From contig JAUWZR010000103.1 in assembly GCA_030615235.1 (NCBI GenBank), positions 1 through 8,672 of the forward strand: a DNA stretch of 8,672 nucleotides, written 5' to 3'. Shown here one piece after another: positions 1-4,880 of this stretch. Position 1 is the first letter of the stretch. Every line of letters begins with the position of its first letter. A program made the translations under genes and the position numbers. The notes beneath the pieces are model-generated. The model did no database searches, was not told the DNA's origin, and saw nothing but the letters and a program-made list of their open reading frames with translations. Origin of the DNA: Promethearchaeota archaeon. GTDB lineage: Archaea; Asgardarchaeota; Lokiarchaeia; Sigyniarchaeales; SOKP01.

Positions 1-156
1 AAGTATTCCTAAGTATACATATTTATAATAAATCTTTTGGTTGGTCTTCCTTAAGTATAACAAAATTATTACTACGACTAAGACAGCTTCTAATCCTTCT
101 CTCAATGCTAAAAAAATCGGGATTGATAAGTCAACAAGTGAAATCTGATTTATCAT
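1..156 (-). CDS. FTR1-family iron permease, N-terminal part (runs off the left edge)
   Basis: The minus strand is open from an ATG at 156 down to base 1, giving 52 residues without a stop. Residues 15-35 form a membrane helix carrying an R-E-G-L-E motif at 19-23 (in FLALREGLEAVLVV). This is the signature of the first helix of FTR1/EfeU-type high-affinity iron permeases, where the Arg-Glu-Gly-Leu-Glu motif lies in the iron path. A positively charged stretch (YLRKTNQK) follows, as expected on the cytoplasmic side. The start is supported by a GGTGG ribosome binding site at 164-168, seven bases upstream. An earlier ATG at 170 runs into TGA at once. The rest of the protein, including the second REGLE-type repeat typical of the family, lies outside the window, so function rests on one motif. 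The gene diverges from the membrane protein frame beginning at 508 and is transcribed away from everything else here. Confidence 0.75.
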   Translation of the reverse strand, partial: MINQISLVDLSIPIFLALREGLEAVLVVVIILLYLRKTNQKIYYKYVYLGIL

Positions 157-507
157 GTTTTAACCACCATATAAAGTATTTTAAAGTAAGTTTTCTATGA
201 AAATAAAAATAAATTAGAGATTTAAATCTTAGGCTTATCTAATATAAAAAAAGAAATCTTACTCGAAATAAAATATTTCTTTTAAATCGTTAAAATTTAT
301 TAAATAAAAGTGATATTTAAATATTTAAATAGAAGATAATGAGAAACTTTAAAATTATTTAATTGTAGCGTTTATTTACAGCACTTAATTTATTAAAAAA
401 CGATTAATAAAATAACCTTACAGGTAAAGTAATATCTTTATTTACTTCCATAACATAATAACAAACAAAAATTAACTCATAAAAAAATACTGTTTAGTGG
501 TAAATAA
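157..507. other. very AT-rich divergent intergenic region with palindromes
   Basis: No open frame of useful length is seen on either strand over these 351 bases. The region lies between the divergent FTR1-like gene and the interrupted membrane-protein frame, so it should hold both promoters. It contains a perfect 12-base palindrome at 218-229 (AGATTTAAATCT), an imperfect TTAG...CTAA dyad at 229-242, a perfect 16-base palindrome at 315-330 (ATTTAAATATTTAAAT), and TAAAG/CTTTA arms at 425-440. In such AT-rich DNA, A/T palindromes arise easily by chance. Only the first two, which contain G/C bases and abut each other upstream of a probable iron transporter, look like plausible operator material. 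Confidence 0.5.
202..214 (-). promoter_or_regulatory. candidate TATA box for the FTR1-like gene
   Basis: On the minus strand this reads as an A/T-only TATA-like box. A transcript starting about 25 bases downstream would carry a short leader that includes the GGTGG site at 164-168. The surrounding spacer is so AT-rich that other boxes (for example 177-186) are also possible. Confidence 0.3.
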
Positions 508-708
508 ATGAAAATGACTCAATTAATTAAAAGTATAATAGCTGTTGGAGTCGGTATTTTCATGCTTATCGGCGCGCCTATTCTAGTGTAGATATCTCTG
601 GAAAGTCTCTTAAATGAGCTTCTCATTGTCGTTATAACTGAACCTAAGTACGCTAGTGGAATTACTCTATTCTCCTTATTTTATCCTCTGTGGCGAGCTA
701 TAGGATAT
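508..708 (+). pseudogene. N-terminal part of a membrane-protein frame, cut by in-frame TAG at 589-591
   Basis: An ATG at 508 opens a 27-codon frame encoding a clear first membrane helix (residues about 6-27, IIAVGVGIFMLIGAP). It ends at TAG, 589-591. Directly after the TAG the same frame stays open without a break through to 1341, encoding first a hydrophobic/amphipathic stretch and then the rest of a multi-pass protein. No ATG occurs in frame between 592 and 768. The neighbouring frames close quickly (TAA at 611, TGA at 615), so one frameshift does not explain the pattern better than a single nonsense codon. Three readings are possible: a mutated (pseudo)gene, a UAG decoded as an amino acid (pyrrolysine in some archaea), or a sequencing/assembly error. 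A separate short peptide gene is less likely, given the perfect frame continuity. Confidence 0.5.
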
Positions 709-1341
709 GTGGCTGGAATTGTTCTATTAGCCATTGTCCCATCGATCTATAAAGGTAAGGAATGGACTATGAAGGTGAAAATAACTGCTTATTCAATACC
801 CGCCGTTAGTGGGATGTTTATGTTTCTCCCTTACATAAGTTTCGTGGGAGGATTCCCAATTCCTATGATAATCTCGTTTGTTGGATTGCTGGGCTTCTGG
901 AGCGTAATTCTGTGTCATAAACACGATAATCTTCTTGGAAAAATAGTGAACCTAATAACGTACACATTTATCGGCATGCTGGCTATACATGCGTTCGTTA
1001 TAGGCGTTGGAGCACAAAGAATGTTGCTTACAAGACCAGGTCAACCTTTTTTCGCGGGCTTAGAATGGTGGATATTAACTTTATCCGGTGAAGTCAACTG
1101 GATGGCTGTTCTCATGCTTTTTGGTTCTATTCCTCTGATGGCAGAGCGTAATAAGAATGGATGGTGGCTAGCAGTGGTTGCGGCATTGACTATTATATCG
1201 ATCAATGTTCCAACACAGATTATTCGAACGGCTACAGGCGATTATTTGATAGGAGCGTTGCTTGCTGCTGGCTTATTAGCATTTCTTTTGATTTTCAAAG
1301 ACCGCTTGGTTGATGAGAATCAGAATAACCTAAGAGATTAA
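709..1341 (+). CDS. multi-pass membrane protein of unknown function (downstream part of the TAG-interrupted frame)
   Basis: The longest uninterrupted piece begins at GTG 709; the first in-frame ATG is at 769. Neither has a convincing ribosome binding site. The frame continues upstream through 592 to the TAG and then to ATG 508, so the native protein was probably about 277 residues. In the 210-residue numbering, hydrophobic helices lie at about 1-14, 25-46, 50-69, 79-101, 131-145, 152-172 and 180-197. The tail is short, acidic and polar (DRLVDENQNN). With the upstream helix this gives about eight membrane passes. I do not recognise the family. Two lines of the gene counted by hand (961-1020 and 1141-1200) have about 45-47% G+C, against roughly 32-37% in sampled lines of neighbouring genes, which may point to transfer. 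The gene ends in TAA followed by a T-tract, so it appears to be its own transcription unit ahead of the sulfur-carrier operon. Confidence 0.65.
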   Translation: MAGIVLLAIVPSIYKGKEWTMKVKITAYSIPAVSGMFMFLPYISFVGGFPIPMIISFVGLLGFWSVILCHKHDNLLGKIVNLITYTFIGMLAIHAFVIGVGAQRMLLTRPGQPFFAGLEWWILTLSGEVNWMAVLMLFGSIPLMAERNKNGWWLAVVAALTIISINVPTQIIRTATGDYLIGALLAAGLLAFLLIFKDRLVDENQNNLRD

Positions 1342-1348
1342 AATTCTC

Positions 1349-1357
1349 TTTTTTTTT
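1349..1357 (+). terminator. poly-T terminator after the membrane-protein gene
   Basis: Nine consecutive T follow the TAA at 1339-1341 by seven bases, with no strong hairpin. This is the usual archaeal intrinsic terminator form. It separates this gene from the DsrE-like operon. Confidence 0.5.
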
Positions 1358-1388
1358 ACCTATTTTTGATGCAAATATTAGCAATAAC

Positions 1389-1396
1389 TATATATT
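1389..1396 (+). promoter_or_regulatory. TATA box for the DsrEFH-like operon
   Basis: TATATATT is centred about 27 bases before the ATG at 1420, so transcription would start at or next to that ATG and the first gene would be leaderless. This placement is the main reason to reject the more upstream starts at 1366/1369, which would lie before the promoter. Confidence 0.5.
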
Positions 1397-1419
1397 CAAA
1401 AAAAATTTATTTTGTTAAT

Positions 1420-1788
1420 ATGGTTGTTTTTACCTTTGTCGTATGCGCTGAGCCTTATAAATTCGAAGCACTAGACACGATGCTTAACTTAGGACAAGCT
1501 ATTCTAAAGAAGGGTCATCAAATATTGGGTATTTACTTCTATGGAAGCGGTGTTTATAGCGCGAAACGGGACATAAAACTAAGCTCGTCAATGAGAGACT
1601 TACCTAAACGTCTCGAGAATTTTATAGAGGGGAATAATATGGAACTTTTTGCGTGTAGTACATGGATGAACTTTACTGGCTTAAAACCCGAGCAATTAAT
1701 CGAGAATGCTAGTCAAGTTGGTTTAGGGGATTTATCAAAATGGATGGCGGAGTCAGATAGAGTAATCGTATTTGGTCCAGGAGGATGA
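1420..1788 (+). CDS. DsrE/TusD-like sulfur carrier subunit
   Basis: This 122-residue protein belongs to the DsrE fold. It starts with a hydrophobic strand followed by EPYKFEALDTMLNLG (11-25), then KKGHQILGIYFYGSGVY (30-46), the usual strand-loop of DsrE/TusD. Cys79, in ELFACSTW, sits where TusD/DsrE carry their active-site cysteine (Cys78 in E. coli TusD), which holds a persulfide. The end runs through GDLSKWMAESDRVIVFGPGG, also typical. In known systems DsrE2F2H2/TusBCD hexamers pass sulfane sulfur from TusA-type carriers to DsrC/TusE, serving sulfur oxidation/reduction or tRNA thiolation. The start at 1420 is chosen because it gives the normal family length and lies about 25 bases past a TATA box; TTG 1366 or ATG 1369 would add an atypical 17-18-residue extension. 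It is the first gene of a three-gene operon; the next start lies four bases past its TGA. Confidence 0.85.
   Translation: MVVFTFVVCAEPYKFEALDTMLNLGQAILKKGHQILGIYFYGSGVYSAKRDIKLSSSMRDLPKRLENFIEGNNMELFACSTWMNFTGLKPEQLIENASQVGLGDLSKWMAESDRVIVFGPGG
1779..1784 (+). promoter_or_regulatory. strong ribosome binding site for the DsrF-like gene
   Basis: AGGAGG lies within the last codons of the DsrE-like gene, eight bases before ATG 1793. It fixes the start at 1793 and rules out TTG 1772, which would overlap the site and add seven residues. It indicates coupled translation of the two genes. Confidence 0.75.
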
Positions 1789-1792
1789 TTGT

Positions 1793-2161
1793 ATGGTTAA
1801 ATCAGTAATAATTTTGTGTGAGGATTCACCAATCGGAAAGAATTCAGCTATCGAAGCAATCCGGATGGGTGCGGGAATTATGGCAGTAGGGGATCTTGAG
1901 GAGTGTAAGATAATCTTTATGGGTGATTCAGTATACTTCTTAAGTAAGTATTTTAACCCCGAAAAAGTCAATATGGATGTCCCTTCGAACATATTTAGAA
2001 TGATGGAACTTTCTGATCTGGATGTGTATGTGTTAGACTCTGCATTAGAGATTGCGGGAATAAAACAATCAGATTTAGTCGAATTTGATAATGTAAAGGT
2101 AGCCAGCAATAAAGAAATTTCAAGATTTATTCTAGAAGCAGATATAACGTATAGGTATTGA
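1793..2161 (+). CDS. DsrF/TusC-like sulfur carrier subunit
   Basis: The protein has 122 residues. It opens with a hydrophobic strand (KSVIILCED), then a Ser/Ala-rich turn and helix (GKNSAIEAIRMGAGIMA, 15-31), and then a strand ending in IIFMGDSVYFLSK. This helix-strand-GD(S/G)V pattern is characteristic of the DsrF/TusC branch of the DsrE fold. The late segment on DLDVYVLDSALEIAGIK and the strand near the C-terminus also fit. DsrF/TusC is a structural subunit of the DsrEFH/TusBCD complex and is not usually the sulfur-carrying chain. Cysteines are present at 9 and 38, but I do not assign them a role. The gene is second in the operon, preceded by AGGAGG and followed after 24 bases by the DsrH-like gene. 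Order and size match dsrEFH, which supports all three calls. Confidence 0.8.
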   Translation: MVKSVIILCEDSPIGKNSAIEAIRMGAGIMAVGDLEECKIIFMGDSVYFLSKYFNPEKVNMDVPSNIFRMMELSDLDVYVLDSALEIAGIKQSDLVEFDNVKVASNKEISRFILEADITYRY

Positions 2162-2185
2162 AATCTTAAGGTGTGTATAAAAGAA

Positions 2186-2521
2186 ATGAACGAAGAGTTA
2201 GTATATTTATACGGTTTTAGTACCAGAAAGCAGATGTATTTAGATAATCTGCTGGGTATTGTAAGTGAACAGACTGAAAATAAAGTCAGTATTGCAATCG
2301 TTCTCATTCACGATGGGGTAATAGGAACATCACAAAGTGGTACAATACCAAGTTTATTAGATAAATTGTTAAGCCTTTCAGTATCTGTATTTGCTATGAC
2401 ACCTGATCTATTAGCGCGAGGAATTGAACCAAATACGGTTGATCCTAGAATTAAATGTATTGAATACGACGAACTTGTGGACATTTTAGCACAAACTCCA
2501 AAAGTCGCTTCTTGGATGTAA
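2186..2521 (+). CDS. DsrH/TusB-like sulfur carrier subunit
   Basis: The protein has 111 residues from ATG 2186 and is the third and smallest subunit of the trio. It shows an N-terminal strand leading to FSTRK, a central SIAIVLIHDGV strand-turn (35-45), then LSVSVFAMTPDLLARGI (64-80), and a C-terminal YDELVDILAQTP...SW segment (94-110). These match the TusB/DsrH pattern, including the terminal Ser-Trp. In Allochromatium DsrH a conserved cysteine near position 20 has been implicated in sulfur binding. Here the only cysteine is Cys91, so that site is absent and Cys79 of the DsrE-like chain would be the likely carrier. ATG 2186 is preferred over GTG 2171 because a GGTG-like site begins just upstream of and overlaps that GTG, and because family members start close to the first strand. 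No DsrC/TusE or TusA partner lies in the window. Confidence 0.8.
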   Translation: MNEELVYLYGFSTRKQMYLDNLLGIVSEQTENKVSIAIVLIHDGVIGTSQSGTIPSLLDKLLSLSVSVFAMTPDLLARGIEPNTVDPRIKCIEYDELVDILAQTPKVASWM

Positions 2522-2544
2522 TACTAAATCCACGGCCTATTAAC

Positions 2545-2553
2545 TTTATATTA
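2545..2553 (+). promoter_or_regulatory. TATA box for the first GNAT-thioredoxin gene
   Basis: TTTATATTA lies in the 75-base gap after the DsrH-like gene and predicts a start near 2570-2580, leaving a short leader before ATG 2597. The sulfur-carrier operon and this gene therefore have separate promoters, although readthrough is possible because no T-tract follows 2521. Confidence 0.4.
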
Positions 2554-2562
2554 TTTATTATC

Positions 2563-2579
2563 TAACTATTCATTAGTTA
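2563..2579. promoter_or_regulatory. inverted repeat over the predicted transcription start (possible operator)
   Basis: TAACTA and TAGTTA arms (2563-2568 and 2574-2579) are perfect reverse complements separated by five bases. They straddle the start predicted from the TATA box at 2545-2553, where an archaeal repressor would block RNA polymerase. The composition is AT-rich, so chance is possible. Confidence 0.3.
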
Positions 2580-2596
2580 TTTTATTTGAAATCTGA

Positions 2597-3397
2597 ATGG
2601 TGAAGAAAAAATTGCAGATTATAGATTTAGAAGAAAAATACAACAATCTTTATTTTATGTGTTTAGAAGATTGGAGCGACGAAATGAAAGAAGCTGGTGG
2701 CCATAAAGAGAGTTGGTATAATAAGATGAAAAATAAAGGTCTAGGAGTAAAATTGGCCTTAAACAAAAAGGATGAAGTAGTAGGAATGATACAATACATT
2801 CCTATCGAATATTCTTTTGCAGAAGGAGAAGATTTATACTATATTAATTGTGTATGGGTACATGGCTACGAGGAAGGTGTCGGAAACTTTCAAAAAAAAG
2901 GAATAGGTACTAAACTGATAAAAGCCGCTGAAGAAGATGTTCGTAGTAGAGGAGCTAAAGGAATAGTAGCATGGGGGCTGTCCCTACCTTTTTGGATGAA
3001 AGCTTCTTGGTTCAAAAAACGAGGATACAAAAAAGTTGATAAGCAGAGTATAGCAGTTTTACTGTGGAAACCTTTTTCTGAAGATGCTATCGCACCTAAG
3101 TGGATAAAACAGAAAAAAAAACCTATGAAAATTCCTGGAAAAGTATCTGTAGCAGCCTTCTTAAACGGATGGTGTCCTTCCCAGAATATCGTATTTGAAA
3201 GAGCCAAAAGAGCAGCCTCAGAATTCGGAGATAAAGTAGTTTTTACAGAAATAGATACGTTTAATAGGGAATTATTTTCAGAATGGGGTATTGCTGATGC
3301 CCTTTTTATCGATGCGAAGGAAATTAGAACCGGACCTCCGCCATCATACGAAGATATTAAGAAAAAAATCGCTAAACGAGTCAAGAAATTGAAATAA
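2597..3397 (+). CDS. GNAT acetyltransferase fused to a thioredoxin-like (YoaP-like) domain, copy 1
   Basis: The protein has 266 residues in two parts. Residues about 5-160 form a GNAT N-acetyltransferase: strand VGMIQYIPIEY (62-72), strand YYINCVWV (81-88), and the acetyl-CoA pyrophosphate loop QKKGIGTKL at 99-107 (the Q/R-x-x-G-x-G/A motif), ending with a WFKKRGYKKV segment. After a Lys-rich linker (170-178), residues 183-266 look thioredoxin-like: strand VSVAAFLNG, one cysteine in WCPSQ (192-196), a helix, strand VVFTEIDT, and a late strand-helix. This matches the YoaP-like C-terminal domain known fused to GNAT modules, as in Bacillus YoaP. Only one cysteine (Cys193) sits where thioredoxins have CxxC, so dithiol chemistry is not expected; glutaredoxin-like monothiol chemistry or thiol binding is possible. 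The substrate is unknown. A second related copy lies at 4881-5735. Confidence 0.85.
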   Translation: MVKKKLQIIDLEEKYNNLYFMCLEDWSDEMKEAGGHKESWYNKMKNKGLGVKLALNKKDEVVGMIQYIPIEYSFAEGEDLYYINCVWVHGYEEGVGNFQKKGIGTKLIKAAEEDVRSRGAKGIVAWGLSLPFWMKASWFKKRGYKKVDKQSIAVLLWKPFSEDAIAPKWIKQKKKPMKIPGKVSVAAFLNGWCPSQNIVFERAKRAASEFGDKVVFTEIDTFNRELFSEWGIADALFIDAKEIRTGPPPSYEDIKKKIAKRVKKLK

Positions 3398-3428
3398 ATT
3401 ATTTTCTATAATTAGATGGTAATTTTAC

Positions 3429-3434
3429 TTTTTT
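3429..3434 (+). terminator. T-tract downstream of GNAT-thioredoxin copy 1
   Basis: A T6 run within a longer T-rich stretch (about 3423-3440) lies 32 bases past the TAA at 3395-3397, in the short gap before the convergent SDR gene. It is a plausible plus-strand terminator. No comparable T-tract is seen on the minus strand for the SDR gene. Confidence 0.35.
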
Positions 3435-3445
3435 CTTTATTTGTA

Positions 3446-4246
3446 TTAAAACTCGTGTGTATCAGAGATATTTCTTCCTCCATCAACTATTATACATTCA
3501 CCATTTATATATGATGATTCACTGCTCGCTAAAAATAAAGCAACATTGGCAATTTCTTCAACAGTGCATACTCTTTTAAGAGGGTATGATTTACTAATTT
3601 TTCCAATCCAATCCTCAATTTCTTCTGGGCTTCGATTTCCTTCAGAGTTTGCTATTCTCACAAAACCTGGGCAAATTGTATTTGCTCTAATGTGAGGAGC
3701 AAAATCTAACGCGATAGTTCTTGTTAATGAATTAATTGCTGCCTTAGTTACAGGGTAAATACTAAAATTTTTCAATACTCTGAAAGCAGCAGCAGATGAA
3801 ATATTAATAATAGTCCCACCACCACTCTTCAGGATTAAAGGTATGGCGTATTTGGCAAATCTAAAATAGCCATTCAAATTGATATCAAGAATTCGAATCC
3901 AATCTTCTTCTGGTATTTCAGCGACATTCTTAAAAATATCCCCCTCGTAGGAAGCAGCACAATTGACTAAGCAATGGAGGTTACCAAATTCTTCTTCAGT
4001 TATTTCAATAGCATTTTTTACATCCTTAGTTTGTGAAACATTAGCTTTTATAAATATCGCAGTTCCATTCTTTTTTCTTATAACCTCAACAGTTTTTTGT
4101 CCCATTTGTTCTAATATGTCAACGACTACAATTTTGGCACCCTCTGATGCTAATTTTATTGCTATTTCGCTTCCTATTGACGGACCACCACTTTTATAAC
4201 CTAAAGCAGCACCGGTTACTAAAGCGACTTTGTTTTGCATTCTCAT
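3446..4246 (-). CDS. short-chain dehydrogenase/reductase (SDR)
   Basis: The protein has 266 residues, normal for a classical SDR, on a Rossmann fold. It has a Gly-rich dinucleotide loop beginning TGA at 11-13, Asp43 at the end of the second strand (IVVVDIL, which favours NAD over NADP), a VNCAAS motif (94-99) equivalent to NNAG, Asn123 in DINLNG, catalytic Ser150/151 (NISSAAA), the YxxxK pair Tyr164/Lys168 (YPVTK), and the PGFV segment at 193-196. The cofactor loop is unusual: TGAALGYKSGGPSIGSEIA is about seven residues longer than the standard TGxxxGIG. The substrate cannot be read from sequence; 3-oxoacyl-ACP reductase-like and sugar or steroid dehydrogenase roles are all common. ATG 4246 and ATG 4240 are both possible starts. 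It stands alone on the minus strand, facing GNAT copy 1 and diverging from the small membrane protein. Confidence 0.85.
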   Translation of the reverse strand: MRMQNKVALVTGAALGYKSGGPSIGSEIAIKLASEGAKIVVVDILEQMGQKTVEVIRKKNGTAIFIKANVSQTKDVKNAIEITEEEFGNLHCLVNCAASYEGDIFKNVAEIPEEDWIRILDINLNGYFRFAKYAIPLILKSGGGTIINISSAAAFRVLKNFSIYPVTKAAINSLTRTIALDFAPHIRANTICPGFVRIANSEGNRSPEEIEDWIGKISKSYPLKRVCTVEEIANVALFLASSESSYINGECIIVDGGRNISDTHEF

Positions 4247-4286
4247 AATTTATGTCATATGAACTCATCAAATTAAACTTCTAGAA

Positions 4287-4297
4287 AATATAAATAA
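4287..4297 (-). promoter_or_regulatory. candidate TATA box for the SDR gene
   Basis: In minus-strand orientation this reads as an A/T-only box (TTTATATT core) about 40-50 bases before the ATG, giving a leader of some 15-20 bases. It lies in the 108-base divergent spacer shared with the small membrane-protein gene. Confidence 0.35.
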
Positions 4298-4343
4298 TAC
4301 ATAAATATTTCAAGTAATTTTAAGAAATATTGTTAATAAAAAT

Positions 4344-4348
4344 GAGGT
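4344..4348 (+). promoter_or_regulatory. ribosome binding site of the small membrane-protein gene
   Basis: GAGGT lies six bases before ATG 4355 and settles that start. Confidence 0.55.
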
Positions 4349-4354
4349 TTTATA

Positions 4355-4756
4355 ATGATATTTGACATTTTTAACGAAGATTGGGCTCAAACTTTTGCCA
4401 CCCTTGAAGATATTATGTGGTTCCTTCTCCTTTACTTGATCTTTCTTATAGTCATGGCGATCTTTCTTAAAATCGCTTTGAGTTTATTCAGTAGTGCGAG
4501 GCACACGGAGTTTGGATCAGTATTTTTAACTTCTTTCGTAATAACGGTTATTTATGCACTAACATTTTTGTTCCTAAGTGGTTGGGTAGCATGGGTAATT
4601 GTATTAATTGTTGCGTGGTTGTTAATTAGTGCAAGACATAATACAGGAATCTTTGGAGCAATAGCAGTAACCATCGTGGCTTTTATACTCTATGTTATCG
4701 TTGCTGTATTGCTTGGCATACTATTAAATGTCACCTTAATAGTGCTACCATTCTAA
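4355..4756 (+). CDS. small four-helix membrane protein with an internal repeat, function unknown
   Basis: The protein has 133 residues, almost entirely membrane-embedded. A short acidic N-terminus (DIFNEDW) is followed by helices at about 21-45, 53-74, 76-92 and 98-131. Two short loops each carry the tetrapeptide SARH, at residues 47-50 and 92-95. Aligning the two places a similar long hydrophobic helix after each one, so the protein may be built from two repeated halves with a period of about 45 residues. The paired Arg-His in both loops may face the same side of the membrane and bind a ligand, lipid or partner; this is an inference. I do not recognise the family. It has its own GAGGT site and diverges from the SDR gene, then is followed by a long T-tract, so it looks monocistronic. 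It sits between the two GNAT-thioredoxin genes. Confidence 0.75.
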   Translation: MIFDIFNEDWAQTFATLEDIMWFLLLYLIFLIVMAIFLKIALSLFSSARHTEFGSVFLTSFVITVIYALTFLFLSGWVAWVIVLIVAWLLISARHNTGIFGAIAVTIVAFILYVIVAVLLGILLNVTLIVLPF

Positions 4757-4760
4757 TTTC

Positions 4761-4791
4761 TTTTTTTTTCTTTAACTTTTCTAAAGAGAAA
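4761..4791 (+). terminator. T9 tract with overlapping hairpin after the small membrane-protein gene
   Basis: Nine T at 4761-4769 begin four bases past the stop codon, with more T-rich sequence after. The arms TCTTTA (4769-4774) and TAAAGA (4782-4787) are perfect complements with a seven-base loop. The stem extends outwards with one G-U pair and A-U pairs to 4765/4791. The T-tract itself is enough for archaeal termination; the hairpin is weak. Confidence 0.5.
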
Positions 4792-4825
4792 TCTAAAAGA
4801 ATTATTACAAAATAACTTAGTAAAA

Positions 4826-4837
4826 GTTTATTTATTA
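4826..4837 (+). promoter_or_regulatory. candidate TATA box for GNAT-thioredoxin copy 2
   Basis: GTTTATTTATTA lies about 45-55 bases before ATG 4881 and would give a leader of roughly 25 bases. No clear ribosome binding site is seen in that leader. Confidence 0.35.
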
Positions 4838-4880
4838 TTTAAATAGAATTTTTTACTAACGGTAATATAAATCAAAAATA

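Noticed and set aside
315..330. Perfect 16-base palindrome ATTTAAATATTTAAAT as an operator or origin element
   Set aside because: It contains only A and T in a spacer that is overwhelmingly A/T, so a palindrome of this kind carries little weight; no repeated iterons are nearby to suggest an origin.
1366..1419. N-terminal extension of the DsrE-like protein from TTG 1366 or ATG 1369
   Set aside because: The extension covers the TATA box, has no ribosome binding site and exceeds the normal family length; ATG 1420 fits both promoter and family.
1753..2307. Minus-strand open frame of 184 codons opposite the DsrF/DsrH-like genes
   Set aside because: It is antisense to two genes with clear family matches, has a Ser/Ile-rich composition typical of shadow frames, and lacks a promoter or ribosome binding site.
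2890..3384. Minus-strand open frame of 164 codons opposite GNAT copy 1
   Set aside because: It lies wholly inside a well-supported GNAT-thioredoxin gene and shows no recognisable domain.
3963..4199. Plus-strand open frame inside the SDR gene
   Set aside because: It is a shadow of the SDR coding strand, which has all catalytic motifs.
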